From positions 1 through 35,190 of the IMG/VR virus record IMGVR_UViG_3300030329_001477: a stretch of DNA of 35,190 nucleotides; one strand, 5' to 3'. Source of the stretch: a virus. Positions 12,377 to 20,497 of the stretch are shown piece by piece. A program made the translations under genes and the position numbers. The notes under the pieces are model-generated. The model saw only the letters and a list, made by a program, of their open reading frames with translations. It was not told where the DNA came from and ran no database searches. How positions within the stretch are numbered: the stretch's first letter is position 1; each line of letters starts with the position of its first letter.

Positions 12377-13113
12377 CTTTATTAATTGATAGTGATTGGC
12401 TGTGTTATTCGTCATGCTGTGCGTGCGAACACGATCTCAGATGGGAGGACGGTGACAGGCATTACCTTTGGTCTAGCGAGGCAGATGTTATGTCGCTAAT
12501 AGAATCAAGAATCACCCAGTACCAAGGGTTAACGGATGACAAGGGCGAGGTAATCATGTGCTTCTCTGACTATCCCACTTTCCGACATACACTTCATCAG
12601 GAATACAAGGCCAACAGACTAGGGAGGCGCAAGCCTCTTGCTCTTTCAGATATAAGAAAAAAAGTAGCAGAAAATTATAAAGCGATTAGCTTTGATGGAC
12701 TGGAAGGTGATGACGTTATGTCTCTCCTTGTAACTGGAGAGCGATATGAAGATCCGATCATTGTTTCTCCTGACAAGGACATGAGGGGAGTGCCTTGCAG
12801 ATTGCTAGCCAAAGATGAAGTGGAATTAATAACAAGGAAGAAAGCTGATCGACATTGGATGATTCAAACTTTGACTGGAGATTCAACCGATAATGTAAAA
12901 GGATTAACAGGAGTAGGACCAGTAACGGCAGAAAAAATACTTGGAAAAGCAGAACACTTTGAAGACTTATGGTTGAAGGTTCATGAGGCTTACGTTAAGA
13001 AGAAACAAAGTTATGCTGATGCTGTTATGACCGCACGTTTAACTCGCATACTTAGAGACGGTGAATATAATCATGTAACAGGAGAAGTAAAACTTTGGGA
13101 GCCAGCACAATGA
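12373..13113 (+). CDS. 5'-3' exonuclease, FEN-like (T7 gp6-like)
   Basis: The 246-residue nuclease removes RNA primers and degrades host DNA; T7 gp6 has 300 residues. The metal-binding residues are visible: Asp6 and Asp8 in LIDSDW, Glu111, Asp113 and Asp114 in EGDD, Asp134 and Asp136 in SPDKD, and Asp170/Asp173 in TGDSTDN. A helix-three-turn-helix DNA-binding motif follows in LTGVGPVTAEKIL (about residues 178-190). The start overlaps the primase-helicase stop as ATGA, leaving no room for a polymerase gene between them. The stop overlaps the next start as ATGA. In a phage without its own polymerase, primer removal would have to be linked with the host polymerase; that is inference. Confidence 0.93.
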   Translation: MTLLIDSDWLCYSSCCACEHDLRWEDGDRHYLWSSEADVMSLIESRITQYQGLTDDKGEVIMCFSDYPTFRHTLHQEYKANRLGRRKPLALSDIRKKVAENYKAISFDGLEGDDVMSLLVTGERYEDPIIVSPDKDMRGVPCRLLAKDEVELITRKKADRHWMIQTLTGDSTDNVKGLTGVGPVTAEKILGKAEHFEDLWLKVHEAYVKKKQSYADAVMTARLTRILRDGEYNHVTGEVKLWEPAQ

Positions 13114-13295
13114 ATGATGAAGACCTATGGCCGCCCGTAGACGAGGCAATTCTTCGCAAGTTAGATGAAATTTATCCCGAACAATGTGCTTCTATTGATA
13201 TGAAAGATCGTGAGATCTGGCATTATGTAGGAGCAAGGTCGGTGGTACGAATGCTTCATTCCGTTTATGCTGACCAAAACAACTTAGAGTCTTAA
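13110..13295 (+). CDS. Small acidic protein (61 aa), function unknown
   Basis: The product starts MNDEDLWPPVDEAILRKLDE and ends HSVYADQNNLES. Its middle (DMKDREIWHYVGARSVVRML) is helical. The ATG at 13110 overlaps the exonuclease stop as ATGA and is preferred over a TTG 15 bases upstream in the same frame. It is the last gene of the replication block, directly before the virion block. Similar short acidic proteins at this position occur in T7-like marine phages as I remember, with no assigned role. It has no signal peptide or membrane segment. Confidence 0.6.
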   Translation: MNDEDLWPPVDEAILRKLDEIYPEQCASIDMKDREIWHYVGARSVVRMLHSVYADQNNLES

Positions 13296-13297
13296 TT

Positions 13298-13618
13298 ATG
13301 TGCGGAGGCGGAGGAGGCGGCAGCCGACCTGACAATAGTGAGTCGCTAAGACTCCAGCGTGAGCAAATGGCTCAACAACAAAAGCAGTTTGAAATACAAC
13401 GTGCTGACCAGCAGAAAAGGTATGAAGAACAAAAGAAACAACAGAACGCACCACCACCACCAGCTCCTAGCCCTACGGCTGACGTAGCAGCTGCTGCTTT
13501 AGAGATAACGCCAACAGCCGAAGCCCCATCCAGAGCTAAAAAGGGCTATGGAAGAAGACGCTTGCGTTCTGACTTGGGAATAGGTGGCAGCGGTGGAACT
13601 GGTATTAACGTCCCTTAA
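13298..13618 (+). CDS. Gly- and Gln-rich protein upstream of the portal (106 aa), probable virion protein
   Basis: The product opens MCGGGGGGSRPDNS and continues with a Gln/Lys/Glu-rich helix (QREQMAQQQKQFEIQR and DQQKRYEEQKKQQ) that should be a coiled coil. A Pro/Ala-rich linker and a basic, Gly-rich end (KKGYGRRRLRSDLGIGG) follow. A short protein with this composition sits directly before the portal in several T7-like marine phages as I recall. It is probably a minor head or connector component, or an assembly factor. The Met-Cys start could allow lipid attachment only if a signal peptide were present, and none is. The stop is 4 bases before the portal start. Confidence 0.65.
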   Translation: MCGGGGGGSRPDNSESLRLQREQMAQQQKQFEIQRADQQKRYEEQKKQQNAPPPPAPSPTADVAAAALEITPTAEAPSRAKKGYGRRRLRSDLGIGGSGGTGINVP

Positions 13619-13622
13619 CTAA

Positions 13623-15359
13623 ATGGAACTCAATCTAACAACAAGTCTTGATAGTCAAGGTCAAGCTTACGGTGGAAAAGATAAGGGAACTGTCGCCTCC
13701 CGTTATCAACAACTGGTTACTGCAAGAGATCCCTTCCTTCAAAGAGCAAGAGATTGCAGCAAGATTACACTTCCTACTGTTGTGCCTGACTCCAACATGG
13801 GAGATCATGGCAGGCTTAAAACTCCCTATCAAGGGGTTGGCAGTCGTGGCGTAAATCACCTGACAAACAAACTCTTAATAACACTCTTCCCTCCTAACTC
13901 TCCCTTCTTCAAGCTAGAGATAGATTCCCTTGCCTTGCGTGTAGCTGAAGCAGGACCAGAGATTAAGACAGAGTTAGACACTGCGCTTGTCAAGGTCGAA
14001 CATGCTGTAATGCAATTGCTGGAAACTGCAAATGGCAGAGCCTCAATGCATGAGGCCTTCAAGCATTTACTTATAGCTGGAAATGTATTGCTCTATGTAG
14101 GACAAGAAGGGATAAGAGTTATACACCTGAACAGATATACGGTAGTCAGAGATCCGATGGGAACTGTTACCGAGATCGTAGTCGAAGAAGAATGTTATCC
14201 AGAAGCATTACCCGAAGGATTCTTGCCAGACGAGGACAAGGTTAATGCTGACAAGAAAGGTCCGACAAAGAAAACAGTGAAGATCTATACCTGCGTTAAA
14301 TTTGAAGACGAGAAATGTTATTGGTATCAAGAAGCAAAAGGGAAAGAGATCCCTGGTACTTACGGGATGTGTCCAAAAGATTGCACACCCTGGATTCCAT
14401 TAAGATTCCAAAGAGTTGACAATGAAGAATACGGAAGAAGCTATGTCGAACAGTATTATTCCGACCTCACCTCTCTCGAATCTCTTTACCAATCAGTACT
14501 GGAAGCAAGCGCAGCAGCAGCAAAAATTTTATTCCTTGTAAATCCGAACGGCACAACACGCCCACGAACACTGAGTTCTGCCGAGAATGGAGCAATCATT
14601 CAAGGTAATGCAGCAGATGTCACGGTCATTCAGGCTCAAAAAGGACAGGATCTACAAATAGCAAACAACATTATTGATCGAATTGAATCTCGATTGCAGT
14701 TTGCTTTCCTTCTTAACAGCGCAATCCAAAGACCTGGCGAAAGAGTTACTGCGGAAGAAATCCGCTATATGAGCCAGGAACTCGAAGCATCTATCGGAGG
14801 CTTGTACTCCATCCTTACCCAGGAACTACAGCTACCCTTGGTAAGAAGGTTGATGTATATCTTACAGAAGCAACGCAAGTTGCCTGACTTCCCTAAGAGA
14901 GAAGAAGATGGAGAGCCAATGGTTATTCCTAAGCCTGTTACAGGATTAGAAGCTATTGGCCGTGGCGATGACAGGAACAAGTTGCTTGACTTTGTTACTA
15001 CAGCACAGCAAGCACTTGGCCCTGAAGTGATGGCTCAATTCTTAAACATGGATGAGCTGTTACGCCGTCTTGCTGCTAGCGGTTCTATTGACACAACTAA
15101 TCTAGTTAAGTCAGAAGAACAGTTACAGCAAGAAGCTGAAGAAGCTGCTCAAGCACAGCAGCAGGCACAGCAACAACAGATGATGTCTGAACTGATGACA
15201 TCACCAGCCGCTGCTCAAGTGGCTAAAAACTACACAGAAACAGGAGCACCTTATGGCCCCCAATTCCCAGAAGGAAGCGGACACCAAGACCCCGTCCCCA
15301 ACACTATCCCCAGAGCAATCGGAAACCCAGGAGAACCCACAGGCCCAGTCCCTGAGTGA
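13623..15359 (+). CDS. Portal protein / head-tail connector (T7 gp8-like)
   Basis: This 578-residue protein should form the dodecameric ring at the head vertex through which DNA is packaged and to which the tail attaches; T7 gp8 has 536 residues. The N-terminal part (DKGTVASRYQQLVTARDPFL, near residues 20-39) and SRGVNHLTNKLLITLFPPN (near 74-92) match the start of the T7-type connector family, and LNRYTVVRDPMGTVTEIVVEE (near 168) is a conserved stem or wing strand. A Gln-rich helix (about residues 500-522) and a Pro/Gly-rich flexible tail end the protein. The last 107 bases overlap another open frame that continues into the gap before the scaffold gene. Identity rests on gene order and these sequence patches. 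Confidence 0.93.
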   Translation: MELNLTTSLDSQGQAYGGKDKGTVASRYQQLVTARDPFLQRARDCSKITLPTVVPDSNMGDHGRLKTPYQGVGSRGVNHLTNKLLITLFPPNSPFFKLEIDSLALRVAEAGPEIKTELDTALVKVEHAVMQLLETANGRASMHEAFKHLLIAGNVLLYVGQEGIRVIHLNRYTVVRDPMGTVTEIVVEEECYPEALPEGFLPDEDKVNADKKGPTKKTVKIYTCVKFEDEKCYWYQEAKGKEIPGTYGMCPKDCTPWIPLRFQRVDNEEYGRSYVEQYYSDLTSLESLYQSVLEASAAAAKILFLVNPNGTTRPRTLSSAENGAIIQGNAADVTVIQAQKGQDLQIANNIIDRIESRLQFAFLLNSAIQRPGERVTAEEIRYMSQELEASIGGLYSILTQELQLPLVRRLMYILQKQRKLPDFPKREEDGEPMVIPKPVTGLEAIGRGDDRNKLLDFVTTAQQALGPEVMAQFLNMDELLRRLAASGSIDTTNLVKSEEQLQQEAEEAAQAQQQAQQQQMMSELMTSPAAAQVAKNYTETGAPYGPQFPEGSGHQDPVPNTIPRAIGNPGEPTGPVPE

Positions 15360-15504
15360 AGCGACTCCACCTAAAGAAGTTCCACCTCCTGAAGAGGGAG
15401 TAAAAGAATTGCCTGCTATTAAGTCAACAAAGCCTAAGAAGCCCAAGACTCCTAAGCAGCCACAGGTTATCAAGGATAGCCCTAATCACATCACCATCAA
15501 ATAA
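15253..15504 (+). CDS. Pro/Glu/Lys-rich protein overlapping the portal 3' end (83 aa)
   Basis: The frame begins MAPNSQKEADTKTPSPTLSP in another frame of the portal's last 107 bases and continues past the portal stop to fill the gap before the scaffold gene. It is low-complexity and disordered, with an acidic N-terminal half and a basic C-terminal half (STKPKKPKTPKQPQ), ending PNHITIK. The non-overlapping part (about 47 residues) argues for real coding, because the phage leaves almost no other unused space in this block. It might be a separate small protein started at 15253, or a +1-frame extension of the portal. No classic slippery sequence is clear at the portal stop. The function is unknown. 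Confidence 0.5.
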   Translation: MAPNSQKEADTKTPSPTLSPEQSETQENPQAQSLSEATPPKEVPPPEEGVKELPAIKSTKPKKPKTPKQPQVIKDSPNHITIK

Positions 15505-15519
15505 ACCAAACACAGACCC

Positions 15520-16326
15520 ATGCCAGAAGCACTCACTATCAAGGACGAACCCACTCCGGCTTTGTCCCCAGATAACCAAGCAACTCTAAATGAAACTGAC
15601 AACGTAGATACTGGTGAGCCGTCAAAGCTTGCAGGTAAATATGATTCAGTTGAAGCCTTAGAGAAAGCTCATCTTGAGCTACAGAAAAAACTTGGAGACT
15701 CAGAACCTGCCGAAGATTCTGGAATCACCGAGTCCGAGTCAGAACAAGAGGTTGAATCTGCTTCTGCTACTGAAATCTATGGCGATCTTGTTGGAGGGCG
15801 ATTAGACGAAGCGGGTATTGACTTCGGTGATATGAACACCCGTTGGCAACAAACAGGAGAATTGCAGGCTGAAGATTATTCAGAGCTTGAGAAGGCAGGC
15901 TTCACCCGTGACATGGTTGACGCTTATCTTCAAGGAGCGCAATTCAGAAAAGATCAGGATACGGAATTAAGTGCTAAGCAATCAGCTCAAATCATGAGCG
16001 ACTATGGAGGAGAGTCGGAGTATAAGAAGATGACAAGCTGGGCTGAGTCTAATTTTACCGAGGCAGAGCAATCTGCTTTTAACAAAGCAATTAGAAACCA
16101 AGATATTGAAGTTGTAAAGCTAGCTATTGCAGGGCTTTCAGCTCGTTACTCTGCCAACGCAGAGCGTGAGCCTAGGTTAATAGGAGGCAAGACAGCTAGA
16201 GAATCAACTGACAAATATGAATCAACAGCACAAATTGTTGCGGCGATGAATGACCCTCTGTATAAGACAGATCCCGCTTACAGGAAAAAAGTAGAAAATA
16301 AAATTGCTAGATCAAATGTGCTGTAA
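15520..16326 (+). CDS. Capsid assembly scaffolding protein (T7 gp9-like)
   Basis: The 268-residue protein is highly acidic and helical, typical of scaffolds that guide capsid assembly and then leave the prohead; T7 gp9 has 307 residues. The first 90 residues are disordered and Glu/Ser/Asp-rich. The region from about 90 to 200 (YGDLVGGRLDEAGIDFGDMN, then QTGELQAEDYSELEKAGF) matches the family's conserved middle. The C-terminus is basic and helical (YRKKVENKIARSNVL), as expected for the part that binds capsid protein. It lies between portal and capsid genes, exactly as in T7. A 111-base non-coding leader separates it from the capsid gene. Confidence 0.88.
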   Translation: MPEALTIKDEPTPALSPDNQATLNETDNVDTGEPSKLAGKYDSVEALEKAHLELQKKLGDSEPAEDSGITESESEQEVESASATEIYGDLVGGRLDEAGIDFGDMNTRWQQTGELQAEDYSELEKAGFTRDMVDAYLQGAQFRKDQDTELSAKQSAQIMSDYGGESEYKKMTSWAESNFTEAEQSAFNKAIRNQDIEVVKLAIAGLSARYSANAEREPRLIGGKTARESTDKYESTAQIVAAMNDPLYKTDPAYRKKVENKIARSNVL

Positions 16327-16437
16327 CAGTTATCATTTAACTACCTAGACCTATTCACTGAAACTCTGGCCCCTTGCGAGGGACACCCAAGTGGAAGGAA
16401 GCGAGGTCAGGAACTCTCTTTCTTCTAGGTTTTATTC
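16327..16437 (+). promoter_or_regulatory. Structured leader upstream of the capsid gene
   Basis: This is the longest gap in the virion block. ACCTAGA (16343-16349) can pair with TCTAGGT (16424-16430). The overlapping CCTAGACCT (16344-16352) can instead pair with AGGTCAGG (16404-16411) with one bulged base, so the two folds exclude each other. A small CCCT/AGGG hairpin lies inside (about 16371-16382). The T7 capsid gene is preceded by a strong phage promoter, so this region may also hold the phage-polymerase promoter; I cannot identify its sequence. The AGG at 16427-16429 is a weak ribosome site. Confidence 0.4.
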
Positions 16438-17403
16438 ATGGCCAACATGACCGTTTCCAGGCTCGGCCTGGTAAACGCAACTGGTACTTCTTATGATGCC
16501 TTGTTCCTCAAGGTTTTCAGTGGAGAGGTACTGTCTGCGTTCCGTAAAGCTACGGTGTTCGAGAGCTTACATACTGTAAGAACTATCTCATCAGGCAAAT
16601 CAGCACAATTTCCAATTATTGGACTTTCCAGTACTGGATACCATACGCCAGGCACCCAGCTGACAGGCAATGCCATCAAACATGCTGAGGCTACAGTCAA
16701 CATTGACGACAAACTTGTATCACAAGTATTCGTCGCAGATATTGACGAGGCCAAGAATCATTATGATGTAAGATCTCAGTATTCAACTGAGATGGGCAAC
16801 GCATTAGCTTATACTTTTGACAAGAATGTAGCTGCCACTATTGCACAAGCTGCACGTACATCTACCAACTTCAATACTGACCTCCCTGGAGGTACTCGTA
16901 TTAAGATTGTTGCTGCAAACAAAGCTGCTATTACAGGTGCAAACCTTGTAGCTGCTATGTGGTCAGCAGCTGAACAGATGGACATTAACAATGTTCCAGC
17001 TGAAGATCGTACTCTTGTCTTAGGTCCAACTGAGTATTACAAGTTAGCCCAAACCACTGACGTTCTCAATAGAGATTGGGGTGGTTCTGGAGCATACGCC
17101 GAGGGATCTGTCTTGAAGGTTGCTGGTATCAGCATCGTCAAGTCCAACCATCTACCAACTACAAACCGTTCAGCAGTAACGGGTGAGAACAACACTTATC
17201 ACGCTGACTACACTGACAGCGTTGGCCTTGTGTTCAACAAGCAAGCTGTTGGTACTGTGAAGTTGATGGATCTCAAGATGGAGCAAACCGGAGCTGATGT
17301 TCATGCCCTATGGCAGGGAACATTCATGGTTGGTTCCATGGCTCATGGTACAGGCGTTCTACGTCCTGACTGTGCAATCGAAATCTACTGGGCTACCAGT
17401 TAA
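16438..17403 (+). CDS. Major capsid protein (T7 gp10-like)
   Basis: The 321-residue protein should have the HK97 fold and build the icosahedral head; T7 gp10A has 345 residues. The N-terminal region (FLKVFSGEVLSAFRKATVFE, near residues 24-43) and IDDKLVSQVFVADIDEAKNHY (near residues 90-110) match conserved T7-type capsid patches. The C-terminal P-domain strands end in CAIEIYWATS. There is no readthrough or frameshift extension like T7 gp10B, because a terminator hairpin follows 10 bases after the stop. It is preceded by a structured leader and followed by a terminator, which suggests its expression is controlled separately from the tail genes. Confidence 0.94.
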   Translation: MANMTVSRLGLVNATGTSYDALFLKVFSGEVLSAFRKATVFESLHTVRTISSGKSAQFPIIGLSSTGYHTPGTQLTGNAIKHAEATVNIDDKLVSQVFVADIDEAKNHYDVRSQYSTEMGNALAYTFDKNVAATIAQAARTSTNFNTDLPGGTRIKIVAANKAAITGANLVAAMWSAAEQMDINNVPAEDRTLVLGPTEYYKLAQTTDVLNRDWGGSGAYAEGSVLKVAGISIVKSNHLPTTNRSAVTGENNTYHADYTDSVGLVFNKQAVGTVKLMDLKMEQTGADVHALWQGTFMVGSMAHGTGVLRPDCAIEIYWATS

Positions 17404-17413
17404 TTTCTGTTCT

Positions 17414-17443
17414 GGGGGTCTGAGCATGGCCCCCTCTTTTCTT
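17414..17443 (+). terminator. Rho-independent terminator after the capsid gene (T7 T-phi position)
   Basis: GGGGGTC (17414-17420), loop TGAGCAT and GGCCCCC (17428-17434) form a 7-bp stem with one G-T wobble pair, followed by TCTTTTCTT. It lies between the capsid gene and the first tail gene, the same place as the T-phi terminator of T7. It would lower tail-gene expression relative to the capsid gene. Confidence 0.85.
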
Positions 17444-17450
17444 ATTCGTT

Positions 17451-18056
17451 ATGGCATTAGCACGTACCACAGAACTAGAAGCAATCAACAAGGTCTTGCA
17501 AATGATGGGCGAAGCGCCAGTCAATAGTTTGCAAGGGCAGTTCGGTTTAGCTAAGCAAGCTCAAGACGCATTAAACGATGCAAGTAGGAGAGTGCAATCA
17601 GAAGGATGGTCGTTTAATACAGACTTCGAAGCGGCACTTGCTCGTAATGCAAGTAATGAAATTCAAGTTAATAACAGTGTGACCCGTGTAGTAGTAGACC
17701 CACAGTTGTACCCTGACTACGACATTACTCAAAGACAGGGAAAGTTATACGACAGAAAGAATCAAACCTATACTTTCACTCAAGATTTAAAAGGAGATAT
17801 AACCATGATGCTTGACTGGGATGACCTCCCTGAACATGCCCATCAATACATAATGATTAGAGCTGGTCGTGAACTGCAAGAAGCAATTATAGGCAGTGCT
17901 GATCTAACAAAGATTAATCTCACTCAAGAGATGGAGGCACGTTCTCAGTTCTTAGAAGAAGAAACAACGAAGAGTCAGCACAACATGCTACGTGGCAATC
18001 CAAATCATGCTGGAGTATTCCCAACCTACAGACCAAGTCGTGCCGTTGTTAGGTAA
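17451..18056 (+). CDS. Tail tubular protein A / gatekeeper (T7 gp11-like)
   Basis: The 201-residue protein should form the ring that joins the portal to the tail nozzle; T7 gp11 has 196 residues. The N-terminus (TTELEAINKVLQMMGEAPVN, residues 5-24) and the following SLQGQFGLAKQAQDALNDASRR region are the hallmark of the family, ahead of the QSEGWSFNT patch (near residues 49-57). The gene is just downstream of the capsid terminator and 2 bases upstream of the tail tubular protein B gene, as in T7. No signal peptide or unusual feature is visible. Size, start and order all agree, so the call is strong. Confidence 0.93.
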   Translation: MALARTTELEAINKVLQMMGEAPVNSLQGQFGLAKQAQDALNDASRRVQSEGWSFNTDFEAALARNASNEIQVNNSVTRVVVDPQLYPDYDITQRQGKLYDRKNQTYTFTQDLKGDITMMLDWDDLPEHAHQYIMIRAGRELQEAIIGSADLTKINLTQEMEARSQFLEEETTKSQHNMLRGNPNHAGVFPTYRPSRAVVR

Positions 18057-18058
18057 CC

Positions 18059-20497
18059 ATGCCTTTAATTAGCTCTTCAATTCCAAACCTTATTAATGGA
18101 ATCAGTCAGCAGCCTCCTGCTTTAAGACTTGCATCCCAAGCAGAGTCAGTAGTGAACTGCATGTCTAGTCCAGTTGAAGGTCTGAAGAAGCGACCACCAA
18201 TGAATCACGTGGCAAAGCTTTTCTCTGGTAGCGCAGGTACTAACCGACCTTTTATTCACATTGTCGATAGAGATGGAAGCGTTAGATATTTAGTAATCAT
18301 TCAAGACGGGGATCTAAAAGTATTCGACTTGGATGGAACAGAAAAAACAGTCAGCTTTCCTGACGGTAAAACATATTTAGATGTTGCAAACACGGCTGAT
18401 CCATCAAATCAATTCAGAGTTGCGTCTGTTGCTGACTATACATTTATTACAAATAGAGAAAAGACAGTGGCCATGGACTCTGCCACTTCTACAAACTGGG
18501 GAACAAAGTCAATGGTCTTTATTAAGGCCGCTAATTACGATACAACATACAGAGTTAAGTTAAACGGAACAGAGAAAACTTACACTTCTCCTGCTTCGGG
18601 CAGTGGTACTCCAGATACAATTACTATTGCGAACCAACTAGCATCTGCGCTTAATACAATCTCTGGCTTTACTGTTACAAATACTGATTATATAATACGA
18701 ATTACTAAAGATGATGGAGGTTCTTATACGTTAGAAAGTAGCGATACAAAGACAGGTACAGACACAAAAGCAATCAAAGGAACTATTGACGATATTACTG
18801 ACTTGCCTGTTATTGCCGAACATGGATTCAATGTCAAGATTCAGGGAACTCAAGCTACACAGTTAGATGATTACTATGTAAAGTTCGAGGCTAGTGCTGG
18901 AAGTGGATTTGGTGGCGGAGTTTGGAGAGAGTCAGTAGCCCCAGGTATTGCTTATTTATTTGATGCGACAACTATGCCGCATACCTTAATTAGAAATGCT
19001 AACGGTACATTTACATTTCAAAAGTTTGCTTGGTCTGGTCGTGTTGCGGGTGATGTTGTTACGGCGAGAGAACCTAGCTTCGTAGGAAGTACTATTCAAA
19101 ACCTAAACATATTCAGGAACAGGCTTGTCTTCCTTTCTGATGAAAGCGTTATCCTTTCCGCTGCCGACAGTTATGACAGGTTCTGGCCTGAGACAGTTCA
19201 GACTGTAATTGACAGCGACCCTATTGACTTAAGTACAGGTGGAACAGAGATTAACTTCCTAGTTTCCAGCTTGGCTTTTGCTAACACTTTGCTGCTGTTT
19301 AGCAGGCATGGTCAGTTCAGAATGGATACAGGTAATACCTCTATTGGATCAACGCTAACCCCTAAAACGGCGAACATCACCGCCATGACAACCTTCGACA
19401 TGGAAAGCAGTGTTGACCCTATAGCAGTTGGTCGGAACATTTACTTTCCAATTCCGAAAGGAAGTTTTACAGGACTAAGGGAATTCTTTCTTCCTGATGC
19501 AAGTGGTCCCGTGCCTCTGTCCGAAGAAGTAACTGCTGCTGTTCCTCGCTTCATTCCTACAAACTTAACTAACTTAATAACTTCAGTTTCAGAGGAGTCT
19601 TTGGTTGCTATCAGTAAAGATGAGCCTAAGAAACTTTACCTATACAAATTCTTTTTTGAAGATGATACTAAGCTTCAATCTTCATGGTCTTACTGGGAAG
19701 TTAATGGAACTAAAACAATACTTGGTGCTGGAATTATTGATAGTGATATGTATATTGTCACGGAATATAGCGATGGAGTTTATCTTGAACACGTTATACT
19801 TCGACCTGAAAATGTAGATACAGGAACTTCTCTTGAAATACTTTTAGACAGAAAGACGACAGAGGCTGGCTGCTCTCTTGCAACTGCAAACCCTGGAGGA
19901 ATAGGTGTTCAAACTACAGTGACACTTCCTTATCCGTTGGCTGCCAATTCAAGCATGGCAGTAGTTGGGAGATATGACACCAGCAACAGTAATGCAACCA
20001 ATACAATGAAGCATGGAGAGATGAAGATCCCAACTGCTACATCAGCAACAGGCGGAGCTGGAGGTAATGGAACTATTACTGTAAAAGGAGATTTAACTAA
20101 CTCTAAGTTTTATATAGGAGAACTATATGACATGACTTACGAGTTCAGCACTCCTCATATAAAAGAACAGCCAGCAGGTGGTGGTGTTGCTATAGCAGCA
20201 GGTCCAAGACTTCAACTTAGGAATTGGACTATTGTTTATGATGAAACTTCTTCCTTTGAATTAAAGATCACCCCAGCAGGCAGAGACGTAAACACCTATC
20301 CATTTAACGGAGTTACCGTTGGTCAAAGCCCTCCCTTGGTTGGTAACCCAAGCCTGGACACAGGAAGTTTTAGAGTTCCTGTTATGGCACGAAACATTGA
20401 TACTAAAGTAGAATTAATTAGCAGCAGTCCTTTACCTTGCAGAGTGCAGTCAGCCGAATGGGAAGGGTGGTATCACACCAGAGCGAAGAGACTGTAG
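18059..20497 (+). CDS. Tail tubular protein B / nozzle (T7 gp12-like)
   Basis: The 812-residue protein should form the hexameric nozzle of the short tail; T7 gp12 has 794 residues. The N-terminus (LISSSIPNLINGISQQPPAL) is the family signature, with QAESVVNCMSSPVEGLKKRP following. The body is beta-rich, consistent with the propeller of the nozzle, and a QNLNIFRNRLVFLSDESVIL patch near residue 349 is conserved in this family. The C-terminal region (SPLPCRVQSAEWEGWYH) matches the family's last strands. The last 40 bases overlap the next gene. It is complete and shows no disruption. Confidence 0.95.
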   Translation: MPLISSSIPNLINGISQQPPALRLASQAESVVNCMSSPVEGLKKRPPMNHVAKLFSGSAGTNRPFIHIVDRDGSVRYLVIIQDGDLKVFDLDGTEKTVSFPDGKTYLDVANTADPSNQFRVASVADYTFITNREKTVAMDSATSTNWGTKSMVFIKAANYDTTYRVKLNGTEKTYTSPASGSGTPDTITIANQLASALNTISGFTVTNTDYIIRITKDDGGSYTLESSDTKTGTDTKAIKGTIDDITDLPVIAEHGFNVKIQGTQATQLDDYYVKFEASAGSGFGGGVWRESVAPGIAYLFDATTMPHTLIRNANGTFTFQKFAWSGRVAGDVVTAREPSFVGSTIQNLNIFRNRLVFLSDESVILSAADSYDRFWPETVQTVIDSDPIDLSTGGTEINFLVSSLAFANTLLLFSRHGQFRMDTGNTSIGSTLTPKTANITAMTTFDMESSVDPIAVGRNIYFPIPKGSFTGLREFFLPDASGPVPLSEEVTAAVPRFIPTNLTNLITSVSEESLVAISKDEPKKLYLYKFFFEDDTKLQSSWSYWEVNGTKTILGAGIIDSDMYIVTEYSDGVYLEHVILRPENVDTGTSLEILLDRKTTEAGCSLATANPGGIGVQTTVTLPYPLAANSSMAVVGRYDTSNSNATNTMKHGEMKIPTATSATGGAGGNGTITVKGDLTNSKFYIGELYDMTYEFSTPHIKEQPAGGGVAIAAGPRLQLRNWTIVYDETSSFELKITPAGRDVNTYPFNGVTVGQSPPLVGNPSLDTGSFRVPVMARNIDTKVELISSSPLPCRVQSAEWEGWYHTRAKRL

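Noticed and set aside
15340-15362. Programmed frameshift joining the portal to the downstream frame
   Set aside because: I see no standard slippery heptamer or obvious downstream pseudoknot, so it is only listed as an alternative.
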